From Mayfieldus sp038040285 (lineage in GTDB: Bacteria; Actinomycetota; Thermoleophilia; Solirubrobacterales; 70-9), in contig JBBPIN010000014.1 in assembly GCA_038040285.1 (NCBI GenBank), positions 1 through 60,468 on the forward strand: DNA of 60,468 nt, given 5' to 3'. A model generated the notes under the pieces. It did not search any database, was not told where the DNA came from, and was given only the letters and a program-made list of their open reading frames with translations. Each line of letters opens with the position of its first letter. The first letter of the stretch is position 1. Shown piece after piece: positions 15,602 to 23,818 of this stretch. A program made the translations under genes and the position numbers.

Positions 15602-16807
15602 TTGGAAGCACGGGGCGCGACACAGCGGACGCCGCTAATGGCGCGGGTGCCGGCCTGGGCGCTGGGGCTTGCCCCTCTGGCTCTGATCGCTGCCGTGGTG
15701 GCTGCGTTTGCGCTGCTCGGGGGCCCGGGCTTGAGTGATCGCAACGGTCCCCCGGTCGAGGACCTCACGTTCGAGCGTACGGTCTTGAGGCCGGGGGAGA
15801 TCGAGCTGTCATTGCGAAACGACGGTCCCGATCCCGTGCGGGTCGCCCAGGTGTCGGTGAACGACGGATTCGTTGACTTCCAGGCCGACCAGCGCGAGAT
15901 CGGCCGGCTCGGTGCGGAGAAGCTGACCATCCCCTATGCGTGGATCGAGGGCGAGGGGTACGACATCGTCCTTCTCACCTCGACCGGGGAGACGTTCGAG
16001 CACGACATCCCGGTTGCCGTCGAGACCCCCGCGACTGACTCGGGCTTTTTCGGCCTGATGGCGCTGCTCGGCGTCTATGTGGGAGTCATTCCCGTGGCGC
16101 TGGGGATGCTGTGGCTTCCCTTTGTGCGCAGAATCGATGCGCGCTGGGTGCGGGTGCTGATGGCGTTGACGATCGGTTTGCTTGCTTTTCTCGCCATCGA
16201 CGCGATCCAGGAGGGAGTGCAGACCGCCCTGGGCGGGTCGCAGGTATTTGGCGGTGCTGCGCTGGTCTTCCTCGGGGCGCTGGCTTCATATCTGGTGCTT
16301 GCCGGGATCGAATCCTTCATGACTGCCCGCGAGGAGCGCCAGCGTGCCGCCGGGACGGGTGGCGCCTATTTGGCACTGCTGGTCGCGATCGGTATCGGGC
16401 TGCACAACCTCGGTGAGGGGTTGGCGATCGGCTCGGCTTATGCGGTTGGTGCATTGGCACTCGGGACGGTCCTGGTAATCGGGTTCGCGATTCACAACAC
16501 CACCGAGGGGTTGGCGATCGTCGCCCCGCTGGCCGACCGACCACCTGGAATCCGGCGCCTCATCGTCCTCGGCCTGATTGCCGGAGCGCCGGCCATCCTT
16601 GGCGCCCTGATCGGCGCCACCGCCTTCAACTCGAACCTCGCTGCGCTGCTGCTCGGGGCCGGAGCCGGGGCGATCGCCCAGGTCATCCAGCAGCTTGTCC
16701 CGGCGATCCGAGACGAGTCCGGCCGGGCCCTGCACGCAGGGAGCATCGCCGGCATCCTCGCGGGGTTGGTCCTCCTGTACATGACTAGCTTGCTGGTCAG
16801 CGTCTGA
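15602..16807 (+). CDS. ZIP-family divalent metal transporter with extracytoplasmic N-terminal domain
   Basis: A 401-residue membrane protein. An N-terminal membrane anchor (about 18-40) is followed by a 110-residue cupredoxin/Ig-like beta domain (L-T-F-E-R-T-V-L-R-P-G-E-I-E-L-S-L-R-N-D), and then roughly eight transmembrane segments. The ZIP metal-site motifs are H268-N-L-G-E-G-L-A-I-G in TM4 and H298-N-T-T-E-G-L-A-I in TM5. ZIP proteins import Zn, Fe or Mn. TTG at 15602 is the start, one base after the oxidase stop. The additional beta domain is unusual for a ZIP protein and may interact with the oxidase encoded just upstream (inference). Confidence 0.85.
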   Translation: MEARGATQRTPLMARVPAWALGLAPLALIAAVVAAFALLGGPGLSDRNGPPVEDLTFERTVLRPGEIELSLRNDGPDPVRVAQVSVNDGFVDFQADQREIGRLGAEKLTIPYAWIEGEGYDIVLLTSTGETFEHDIPVAVETPATDSGFFGLMALLGVYVGVIPVALGMLWLPFVRRIDARWVRVLMALTIGLLAFLAIDAIQEGVQTALGGSQVFGGAALVFLGALASYLVLAGIESFMTAREERQRAAGTGGAYLALLVAIGIGLHNLGEGLAIGSAYAVGALALGTVLVIGFAIHNTTEGLAIVAPLADRPPGIRRLIVLGLIAGAPAILGALIGATAFNSNLAALLLGAGAGAIAQVIQQLVPAIRDESGRALHAGSIAGILAGLVLLYMTSLLVSV

Positions 16808-16816
16808 GGAATTCGG

Positions 16817-17530
16817 ATGGCAACGCCGAACACCCACGGCCGCCGCGGGCGGAGCGCCCCGAACTCAGAGGCGACTGAGGACTACCTGAAGGCGATCTAC
16901 GCACTGTCGAGGCGCGGCAGGGGACCGATCGGCACCAGCGAGCTGGCCGAGCGGCTCGGGGTTGCCCCGGCGACTGCAACGGCGATGCTCAAACGACTCA
17001 GCAACATCGGGCTGGTCCGTCACCAGCCGTACCACGGCGTCACCCTGACACCGGCCGGAGAGACGGTCGCGCTTGAGGTGATCCGCCATCACAGGCTGTT
17101 GGAGTCCTACCTTAGCGACGCACTCGGTATGCCCTGGGACCGCGTGCACGAGGAAGCCGAGGTGTTGGAGCACTACATCTCTGAGGAGCTGGAGGGGCTG
17201 ATCGCGGCCAAGCTCGGCGACCCGAGCCATGACCCGCACGGCGACCCGATTCCAGGCCCCGACCTGAAGGCGCCGCCGAGCGACGCGAGCCGCCCCCTGG
17301 CGGAGCTTGGGCCGGGTGAGCGCGCCATCTTCACCCGGGTCTCCGACAGCGATCCCTCGATGCTGCGCTACCTGGCCGAACGCGGGATCAGACCCGGCGT
17401 GGACCTGACCGTGACCGATCGCCAGCCCTTCGGGGGGCCGGTCTCCGTGAAGGTCGATGGGGAGAGTCACGCCTTGGGCCGTGACCTGGTGCGGAGGATG
17501 CGAGTCTCGGGTGCGACGCCTGCCAGCTGA
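16817..17530 (+). CDS. DtxR/IdeR-family metal-dependent repressor
   Basis: A 237-residue regulator. It has the winged HTH opening S-E-A-T-E-D-Y-L-K-A-I-Y, the T-S-E-L-A-E-R-L-G-V-A-P-A-T-A-T-A-M-L-K-R-L recognition region, and Y-H-G-V-T-L-T-P-A-G. The dimerisation/metal domain has H-H-R-L-L-E-S-Y-L and H-E-E-A-E-V-L-E-H-Y-I-S, and an SH3/FeoA-like C-terminal domain (about 150-230) is present as in IdeR. Metal ligands expected from the family (Met/Cys, Glu, His positions) are largely in place. It is 9 bases after the ZIP gene, and the iron box at 14479 is the likely target. Confidence 0.9.
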   Translation: MATPNTHGRRGRSAPNSEATEDYLKAIYALSRRGRGPIGTSELAERLGVAPATATAMLKRLSNIGLVRHQPYHGVTLTPAGETVALEVIRHHRLLESYLSDALGMPWDRVHEEAEVLEHYISEELEGLIAAKLGDPSHDPHGDPIPGPDLKAPPSDASRPLAELGPGERAIFTRVSDSDPSMLRYLAERGIRPGVDLTVTDRQPFGGPVSVKVDGESHALGRDLVRRMRVSGATPAS

Positions 17531-17555
17531 AACCGGCACGAGTACGCTTCAACCC

Positions 17556-17918
17556 GTGGCGCTCGCCGACGACTTCCAGGAGCTGCTCGATTCGCTGCCG
17601 GCCGATTGGACCGACCTCGAGCTGGACATGCGGATCGACGACGAGAATCGCTACGTGGACGCGGCCGTGATCCTCAGCACCGTCAACGCGCAGCCTTATT
17701 CGAAGGCCGACTGGCACTGGCGCCTGCTCGTCGCCCACAGCTTTGGACACGCGGCGGCGGCGGAGACCGTCAATGGCGTGCTGGCAAAGCTCGACGCGGA
17801 AGGGATCGGGGGCGAGATGGCGCTGCGCGAGGTGCGCGAGGGCCGAACGGAGGTGGTGCAGATGTGGGGTCGGCCGGAGAGCGTCCGCGAGGAGTTCCGC
17901 CAGCGGCGCGGCCTGTGA
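17556..17918 (+). CDS. Hypothetical protein
   Basis: About 120 residues from the GTG at 17556 (an upstream ATG would overlap the DtxR gene by about 70 bases and is less likely). It is an acidic, soluble protein: D-D-F-Q-E-L-L-D-S-L-P-A-D-W-T-D-L-E-L-D at the start, then I-D-D-E-N-R-Y-V-D-A-A-V-I-L-S-T-V-N and D-W-H-W-R-L-L-V-A-H-S-F-G. No motif that I recognise. It lies between the DtxR gene and the receiver-like gene on the same strand and may be co-transcribed with the latter (30-base gap). Confidence 0.6.
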   Translation: MALADDFQELLDSLPADWTDLELDMRIDDENRYVDAAVILSTVNAQPYSKADWHWRLLVAHSFGHAAAAETVNGVLAKLDAEGIGGEMALREVREGRTEVVQMWGRPESVREEFRQRRGL

Positions 17919-17948
17919 GGGGGCTCGCCGCCGGGGTGTCTTAGGCGC

Positions 17949-18272
17949 GTGGCCCGGATCGTCGTGATCGCGCCCGAGCTCTTGCTCGGCACCCGTGTCA
18001 AGGAGACGCTGACCGCGGCTGGGCACGAGGTCGGGCTTGCGCCGACGATCCCGGAGGCGCCGCTTGCCGGGGCCGAGCTGCTGATCGCCGACCTCGAGCA
18101 CAGTGAACCGGACGCCCTGGTGGGGCTCGGCCTCCCGGTGCTCGGCTTCTACCCTCACACCGACGCCGAGCTACGCCAGAGGGCGGAGGCGGCCGGCGTG
18201 GACCGGGTGGTGCCGCGCTCGCGACTGGTACGCGAAATGCCCCAGCTGGTCGAGCGCCTACTCGGCGGCTAG
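17949..18272 (+). CDS. Receiver-like (pseudo-receiver) single-domain protein
   Basis: A 107-residue protein with the alternating strand/helix order of response-regulator receiver domains: A-R-I-V-V-I-A-P-E-L-L-L, A-G-H-E-V-G-L-A, A-E-L-L-I-A-D-L-E, L-P-V-L-G-F-Y-P-H-T, and V-D-R-V-V-P-R-S-R-L. The Asp of L-I-A-D-L is at the phospho-acceptor position, but the acidic pair near strand 1 and the conserved Lys of strand 5 are not obvious, so phosphorylation is doubtful. GTG start. No kinase gene is nearby. Confidence 0.55.
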   Translation: MARIVVIAPELLLGTRVKETLTAAGHEVGLAPTIPEAPLAGAELLIADLEHSEPDALVGLGLPVLGFYPHTDAELRQRAEAAGVDRVVPRSRLVREMPQLVERLLGG

Positions 18273-18279
18273 TTGCGCG

Positions 18280-19260
18280 TCATCCGAGCGGGAACGCTTG
18301 CGCCTCAACCTCCTTCGCTCGGGCTATCGTCGCTGGGCCGGCGAGGATGCCGTGCTCGGCGTCCCAACGCGCCCACCCGACCAGAGCGGCCGTTCGCAGC
18401 TGCCCCGGTGGCGAGAAGGCGGACCGGAGCACGTGCAGCTCGGCCTGCTGCTCGGCGCGGTCGAGCCCGGGGTTCGCGGCAAGCAGGTTGTCGAGTCCAG
18501 CGGCAGGATCCCGCAGCGTGGCCTGGTAGCCACGCTTCGTGGCGCCGACAACCCCGCGCACCAGCTCCGGATCGTGCCGAAGCGTGGACGCCGACGTGCA
18601 CAGCACCAGCTCCGGGTAGGGCGGGGCGCCGTAGCGGTCGACGCGGAATACCCGCACCGGGACTCCCTGCCGCTGGAGCGCCACCGCCTCGGCGTTCCAG
18701 AAGCCGGTCGCGGCGTCGACCTTGCCCGCGGCGAGGTCGGCGACCGCGTTGAAGCCAATCGTCACCCGATCGACCTTCGCAGGGTCGCCACCGTCGGCCG
18801 CCACCTCCGAGTCGACCACGGCGTCGTCGGAGGGCAGTCCGGTGACGCCAACGCGCCGGCCCTCCAGGTCGCGGGGTCGACGAACCGGCCCGTCCGCGCG
18901 GGCGATCACCGAGGCCAGCGGCCGCTGCACGATCGGTGCGACGCCGACCAGGTTCAACCCACGCTCGCGGGCGATGCCGAGGTCGTGGATGTCGAGGATC
19001 GCGAAGTCGGCCCTGCCGGCCTCCAGCAGCTTCGGGGCGTCGGTCGAGGCCGACGGCGCGCGCACCTCGAGGTCGACGCCCGCGTCGCGGTAGTAACCGC
19101 GCCGCAGCGCGACGTAGATCCCGCTGTGCACGGCGTTAGGCGTGAAGTCCAGCACGAGGGTCGCCCTCCGAGGAGCGCCCGGTTCAGCGCCGTCCCCTCC
19201 ACAGCCCACGACGGCGAGCCCGAGCAGGACGGCCGCCAGCGACGCGACGACCATTCTCAT
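18280..19260 (-). CDS. ABC transporter substrate-binding lipoprotein (SsuA/THI5-like)
   Basis: About 326 residues from the ATG at 19260 with lipobox A-V-V-G-C. The mature protein has the NMT1/THI5-like periplasmic binding fold: A-T-L-V-L-D-F-T-P-N-A-V-H-S-G-I-Y-V-A near the N terminus (typical of ThiY/HMP-precursor and nitrate/sulfonate binders), A-D-F-A-I-L-D-I-H-D-L, and D-A-A-T-G-F-W-N-A-E. A thiamine-pyrimidine or riboflavin-like ligand would be the family guess. No permease or ATPase gene is adjacent, so the transporter partners lie elsewhere. The preceding 15-codon extension to 19305 lacks a signal-like start and is rejected. Confidence 0.82.
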   Translation of the reverse strand: MRMVVASLAAVLLGLAVVGCGGDGAEPGAPRRATLVLDFTPNAVHSGIYVALRRGYYRDAGVDLEVRAPSASTDAPKLLEAGRADFAILDIHDLGIARERGLNLVGVAPIVQRPLASVIARADGPVRRPRDLEGRRVGVTGLPSDDAVVDSEVAADGGDPAKVDRVTIGFNAVADLAAGKVDAATGFWNAEAVALQRQGVPVRVFRVDRYGAPPYPELVLCTSASTLRHDPELVRGVVGATKRGYQATLRDPAAGLDNLLAANPGLDRAEQQAELHVLRSAFSPPGQLRTAALVGWARWDAEHGILAGPATIARAKEVEAQAFPLG

Positions 19261-19338
19261 GCGCGCGCCAGCATAGCCTTGGCCGGATGGCCGAGTGCGG
19301 CGCAACTCGTCCCCGTTCGGTCAGTTATTGATTCGCAG

Positions 19339-20439
19339 ATGAGCCGATTGGGGATACGGCCGGGGCCGCTGGTCTGCGCGCTCGGGTTGCTGGTGGTCCT
19401 GGCGCTCGCGTCGGAGGCGCAGGCCCGGGGGACGCCGCTGATCGCCGCCGCGGGCGACATAGCCTGCGGTCCCAACAACCCCCGCTTTAACTCTGGGTTC
19501 GGCACTTCCAACAGCTGCCAGGAGCTCTTGACCTCGAACCTGCTCGTCGGCCGATCGCTCTCGGCGGTGCTGGCGCTCGGGGACCTGCAGTACGACGACA
19601 ACGGCTCGCTGGACAGCTTTCTCGACTCCTACCAGCCCACCTGGGGACGCTGGCATGCCGCCAGCCATCCGGTGATCGGCAACCACGAGTACGACGACGG
19701 CCAGGGTGCGCAGGGCTACTGGGACTACTGGGACGGGGTCGGGGTCGGCGACGGCGCGGCCGGCGTGCGCGGACACGGGTGGTACTCCTACAACCTCGGC
19801 TCCTGGCACCTCGTGGCGCTCAACTCCAATTGCGACGAAGTCTCCTGCCGCGGCAGCTCGCGGCAGCTGAGATGGCTGCGACAGGACCTTCGCGAGCACC
19901 CGCGCCGCTGCGTGCTCGCTTACATGCATCACCCGCGTTTCTCATCGGGCGTGTACGAGGAGCCCGGCGACACCCGGGCGCTCTGGAACGCCCTCTACCG
20001 GGGAGGCGCCGACGTGGTCTTGAACGGGCACGAGCACATCTACGAGCGCTTCGCGCCGCAGCGACCGAGCGGCGTCGTCGATCACAAGCGCGGCATCAGC
20101 CAGTTCACGGTTGGCACCGGGGGTTATTTCCTCTTTCCGATCGATTCGCCACGTGTGCCGCACAGCCAGTTCGCCTACAACCAGGACTTCGGTGTGCTGT
20201 TCATGAGCCTCGGTTTCAAGCGCTACGGATGGTCGTTCGTGGACGTCTTCGGTCACACGATCGACCACGGCACGCGCCGCTGCCATCGCGAGAGAGACGG
20301 CCGCGCCACCGCAGTCATCATCGACACCGGCATGGCCACGGCGGGGCTGACAACCGAGGCGGTCAGCGGCCCGCCGACGCCGCGCGCCGCCGGTCTGGTT
20401 AGACTGCCGCCGGCATTCAACCCGAGGAGGTTCGACGCT
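19339..20439 (+). CDS. Secreted metallophosphoesterase, frame open into the next gene (no stop of its own)
   Basis: It begins at ATG 19339 with a signal peptide (P-L-V-C-A-L-G-L-L-V-V-L-A-L-A). The calcineurin-like motifs are present: A-A-G-D-I-A, L-A-L-G-D-L-Q-Y-D, V-I-G-N-H-E-Y, L-A-Y-M-H-H-P, and N-G-H-E-H-I-Y-E-R, which together bind the di-metal centre of purple-acid-type phosphatases. The domain ends near residue 315 (R-R-C-H), where homologues usually terminate. Here the frame continues about 50 more residues and then, without a stop, into the aquaporin. The coordinates given stop before the aquaporin start; the true stop codon is at 21181-21183. Either a fusion or a lost stop explains this. 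Confidence 0.75.
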
Positions 20440-21183
20440 GTGCAGGATCGAGGACTCGCTGCCTACATCGCTGAGCTAGTCGGCACCCTATTTCTGGTCT
20501 TCTTCATCACCAGCGCCGTCACCCTGTTCGTGGCGACCGGAAACCAGGCCCAGTTCGGCTCCGACTTCGCCGTCATCGGTCTCGTCCACGCGTTTCTGCT
20601 CTTCGGTCTGATCTTGATCTTCGGACCTGTCAGCGGGGGTCACTTCAACCCCGCGGTGACCGTTGCGGTCGCGGCGATCCGCAGGATCGACCCGATCGAC
20701 GCCGTGATCTACATCCTCGCCCAGCTCTCCGGCGCCGTGCTCGGTGCGCTGCTGACCAAGGCCCTGCTGGTCGACGAGGGCCGGGCGGGCCACTATGGCG
20801 CCGTCCAGGTCAGCTCTCTGCTCGGCTCGAAGCTCCAGGGCTTCGTCGTCGAGGGCATCGGCGCCCTGGTGTTGGTCCTGGCGGTGCTGGTCGTGGCGCT
20901 CGGAACGCGCTCGGCGAAGGAATGGGCCCCGCTCGGCATTGGGGCGACGCTGGGATTCGCGGTGATGGTCACCGGCCCGCTCACCGGTGGCTCGCTGAAC
21001 CCGGCCCGCTGGTTCGGACCGGCGCTGGTCAGCAACACTTGGGGTGGCGTCTGGCCGTATGTGCTCGGCCCACTGGTTGCGGCATTGATCGGCGCCGTGC
21101 TGTTCCGCTTCGTGATCGAGGCTGGCGAGAAGGTCTCCCCGCCAATCCCCGGTCAGGGCGGCAGGCAAGGGCCTAACACCTAG
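20440..21183 (+). CDS. Aquaporin/MIP-family channel
   Basis: A 247-residue, six-TM channel. The two half-helix motifs are G-G-H-F-N-P-A-V-T (N70) and G-G-S-L-N-P-A-R-W-F-G-P-A (N187), and Arg190 of the second forms the selectivity filter; the family passes water or small neutral solutes. The frame is the same as the upstream phosphatase, but GAGGAGG lies 9 bases before the GTG at 20440, which makes an independent start likely. The hydrophobic TM1 (Y-I-A-E-L-V-G-T-L-F-L-V-F-F) follows within ten residues, as in ordinary aquaporins. Confidence 0.88.
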   Translation: MQDRGLAAYIAELVGTLFLVFFITSAVTLFVATGNQAQFGSDFAVIGLVHAFLLFGLILIFGPVSGGHFNPAVTVAVAAIRRIDPIDAVIYILAQLSGAVLGALLTKALLVDEGRAGHYGAVQVSSLLGSKLQGFVVEGIGALVLVLAVLVVALGTRSAKEWAPLGIGATLGFAVMVTGPLTGGSLNPARWFGPALVSNTWGGVWPYVLGPLVAALIGAVLFRFVIEAGEKVSPPIPGQGGRQGPNT

Positions 21184-21207
21184 GGACGGCGCCGGCCGTG
21201 CGCTAGC

Positions 21208-23469
21208 GTGCCTGGTGTGCGCCGGGTCACCTTTTCGCGTAACTACACGCTGTCGCTCTCGCGGACCTGCCAGTGCTACTGCAAGTACTGCGCCTTCGCC
21301 ACCCATCGCGCCCACATCTACACGCCCGAGGAAGTCGAGCAGCGCCTCGACGATGCGCTGCGGCACAACTGCAAGGAGCTGCTGGTTCTCACCGGCGAGC
21401 GGCCGGAGGTAAACGACGAAGTCGCGGCCCGGCTGCGCTCCTGGGGCCATCCCGACTTCACGTCCTATGTCGTCTGGACCTGCGAGCGGGCGCTGGAGCG
21501 GGGACTGCTTCCCCACACCAATGTCGGGGTCCTCGACCGTGGCGACCTGCTGCGGCTGCGCGAGGCCACCGCGTCCCAGGGGCTGATGCTGGAGTCGGTC
21601 TCCGAGCGGCTGATGGAGACCGTCCACGCCGGCTCTCCAACCAAGCACCCGGCGCGGCGGCTGGAGATGATCGACGCTGCCGGCGAGCTGCGGGTCCCGT
21701 TCACGAGCGGGATCCTGGTCGGGATCGGCGAGACCGAGGAGGAGCGGATCGCGTCGCTGGAGGCGCTCGCCGAGCTGCAGGCCCGCCACGGCCACATCCA
21801 GGAGGTGATCCTGCAGAACTACGTGCCGCATCCGCGCTACTACGGGCGTGAGGTTGCTGACATTGCTGAAGCTGCCGCGAACCGCCGTTGGAATCAGGAC
21901 GGTCACTCGTCACTCGTCATTCGTCATTCGGCTGGGGCTCAAACCCCGAATGACGAAGGACAAATGACAAATGACGAGATCCACCTTCCCGATTGGGCTA
22001 CTCCAGTGACTCTGGATGATATGAAGCGCCTGATCTCCGAATGCAAACGCTTGATGCCCGAGGTCGGGATCCAGGTGCCGCCGAACCTCTCGGACTGGTG
22101 GTCGGAGCTGGTCGAGGCAGGTGCCACCGATCTCGGCGGCCTGTCGGCAAACGGCGACCACATCTCGCCCGAGCACGCCTTCCCCAGTCCCCACCAGGTG
22201 CGAAAGGAACTTGCGCCGCGCGGCTTCGCACTCACCGAGCGCCTCTGCGTCTACCCGCAATACCTCGAGCCAGAGTGGATGGAGCAGGGGGTGCTGGACC
22301 TGGTGAAGCTGAAGTACTGGAGCTTCATCCCGCGCCGCGGCTCCGGTCGCCGTCGCGAGGAGACGCTCGATTCGGGCCTCGCCCCGAAGGCGATCGCCAA
22401 GGGGCGCGAGGGAAAGCAGCTCTCGGAGGACGAGCTGACGGCGCTGTTCGCCGAGACCCGCCCCGAGGTGATCGAGGAGATGCGGCTGGCCGCCGACGAG
22501 CTGCGGGCCGAGCTCGCCGGGGAGCAAGCGACCTTCGTCGTCAACCGCAACATCAACTTCACCAACATCTGCATCGTCGGATGCGCGTTCTGCGGCTTCG
22601 GCCAGGGCAAGCGCTCGCCCGACGCCTACCACGTGGAGGAGGAGGACTTCGTCGCCAGGGTGGAGGAGGCGGTCGAGTTCGGCGCCACGGAGATCTGCAT
22701 GCAGGCCGGCATCCACCCCGACTACACGCTCGAGGACTACGGGCGCTGGCTTCGTCTCGTCAAGCAGGTGGCGCCGCAGATCCACCTGCACGCCTACTCC
22801 CCGATGGAGATCGAGTTCATGTGCGAGCGATCCGGCCGTGAACCGGAGTCGGTCTTCGAGTACCTGATCGAGTGCGGCCTGGGATCGACTCCGGGCACTG
22901 CCGCCGAGGTGCTCGACGACGGGGTGCGCCAGCGGATCTCCCCGAACAAGCTGCCGGTCGAGCGCTGGGTGCGGATCATCGAGGCCTCGCACCGGGCCGG
23001 GCTGCGCTCCTCTTCGACCGTGATGTTCGGCCACATCGAGGAGCCCCGCGAGCTGGCCCGCCACATGCAAGTGGTGAGGGCGCTGCAGGAGCGGACCGGC
23101 GGAATCACCGAGTTCGTGCCGCTCAGCTTCATCCCCTTCCAGACGCTGCTCGGCCGCACGCACGGGATCGAGGAGATCGAACGGGACGAGAACCTCAAGC
23201 ACACCGCCGCGTTCCGGCTCGCGCTCGGCCGCACGATCACCAACCTGCAGGCGAGCTGGGTGAAGATGGGTCTCGAAGCCGCAACCGAGAGCCTGCGCTG
23301 GGGGGTCAACGACCTCGGCGGCACGCTGATGGAGGAGAACATCTCACGCATGGCGGGTTCTCATCACGGCGTGCGGCTGGAGCCGCAGCAGCTGATCGAG
23401 GCCGCTCGAGCAGCGGGTCGAGTTCCGGCCCAGCGCACGACGCTCTACGAAATCATCGAGACGTACTGA
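21208..23469 (+). CDS. fbiC: FbiC: fused CofG/CofH 7,8-didemethyl-8-hydroxy-5-deazariboflavin (FO) synthase
   Basis: A 753-residue double radical-SAM enzyme making the deazaflavin chromophore of F420 from tyrosine and a pyrimidine. The N-terminal CofG half has C21-x3-C25-x2-C28 for one [4Fe-4S] cluster; the CofH half has C455-x3-C459-x2-C462 (in I-C-I-V-G-C-A-F-C-G-F). The end matches CofH (M-E-E-N-I-S-R-M-A-G-S-H-H-G). Residues about 230-258 are an extra segment encoded by a palindromic repeat that is in frame. GTG 21208 or 21217 is the start. The rest of the F420 genes lie at 25.2-28.5 kb. Confidence 0.95.
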   Translation: MPGVRRVTFSRNYTLSLSRTCQCYCKYCAFATHRAHIYTPEEVEQRLDDALRHNCKELLVLTGERPEVNDEVAARLRSWGHPDFTSYVVWTCERALERGLLPHTNVGVLDRGDLLRLREATASQGLMLESVSERLMETVHAGSPTKHPARRLEMIDAAGELRVPFTSGILVGIGETEEERIASLEALAELQARHGHIQEVILQNYVPHPRYYGREVADIAEAAANRRWNQDGHSSLVIRHSAGAQTPNDEGQMTNDEIHLPDWATPVTLDDMKRLISECKRLMPEVGIQVPPNLSDWWSELVEAGATDLGGLSANGDHISPEHAFPSPHQVRKELAPRGFALTERLCVYPQYLEPEWMEQGVLDLVKLKYWSFIPRRGSGRRREETLDSGLAPKAIAKGREGKQLSEDELTALFAETRPEVIEEMRLAADELRAELAGEQATFVVNRNINFTNICIVGCAFCGFGQGKRSPDAYHVEEEDFVARVEEAVEFGATEICMQAGIHPDYTLEDYGRWLRLVKQVAPQIHLHAYSPMEIEFMCERSGREPESVFEYLIECGLGSTPGTAAEVLDDGVRQRISPNKLPVERWVRIIEASHRAGLRSSSTVMFGHIEEPRELARHMQVVRALQERTGGITEFVPLSFIPFQTLLGRTHGIEEIERDENLKHTAAFRLALGRTITNLQASWVKMGLEAATESLRWGVNDLGGTLMEENISRMAGSHHGVRLEPQQLIEAARAAGRVPAQRTTLYEIIETY
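21902..21978. repeat. Palindromic heptamer-repeat element inside fbiC
   Basis: The left arm (21902-21930) is four tandem heptamers of the form GTCAYTC. The right arm (21947-21978) is, on the opposite strand, four heptamers GTCATTT/GTCMTTC. Between them is a small hairpin with GGGG and CCCC stems. The whole can fold as a long cruciform or stem-loop of about 75 bases. Its length keeps the reading frame and it translates to a hydrophilic linker. Base composition and the ATGAC/GTCAT character are unlike the surrounding GC-rich gene. Confidence 0.8.
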
Positions 23470-23579
23470 GCGCCGAAGCGCCTAGCCGTCCAATCTCTTT
23501 ACCCGATCGCAAAATGCGGGTTTATGCTGGGAGCAATGCTGTCTCCGTTTGAGGCGGCGACCAGAGGAAGGAACGGAGT

Positions 23580-23771
23580 ATGGGCGACGCAATCCGCATA
23601 GAGCAACGACTGCTCGACCTGTTCGCGGGCCGGAGTCGCAAGCAGGGACCAAAGCAGCCCGATCGCGAGTCGCCACGCGAGATGGAGCGGCGGGCCGTCG
23701 AGCGGTTGTACGGCGGCCACCCGAGCGTTGTCGTGCGCACCGAGCGGGAAGCGGGAGATAAGGGCAGCTAG
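23580..23771 (+). CDS. Small hypothetical protein
   Basis: A 63-residue basic, hydrophilic protein (M-G-D-A-I-R-I-E-Q-R-L-L-D-L-F-A at the start, many Arg/Glu later) with no recognised domain. A purine-rich leader (GGAAGGAACGGAG) precedes the ATG. It stands between fbiC (110 bases away) and the dehydrogenase gene (47 bases away), all on the same strand. It could be a real small gene or a fortuitous frame; the good ribosome-binding region is the main support. Confidence 0.4.
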   Translation: MGDAIRIEQRLLDLFAGRSRKQGPKQPDRESPREMERRAVERLYGGHPSVVVRTEREAGDKGS

Positions 23772-23818
23772 CCTGGGTTTCGGTCCGCGGCGCTGGCGGT
23801 TGCCGCGACAATCAACTT

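Noticed and set aside
18103..19338. A long open frame continuing upstream of the phosphatase gene in the same phase, on the strand opposite the substrate-binding protein
   Set aside because: It mirrors the ABC substrate-binding protein gene on the other strand and has low-complexity Arg/Gly-rich sequence, so it is an artefact of GC-rich codon use. The real start is ATG 19339, followed by a signal peptide.
20488..21906. A 472-codon reverse-strand frame over the aquaporin and fbiC genes
   Set aside because: The translation is Arg/Asp/Gly-rich and without domains, and it overlaps two well-supported genes completely. High GC yields such shadow frames across the window.
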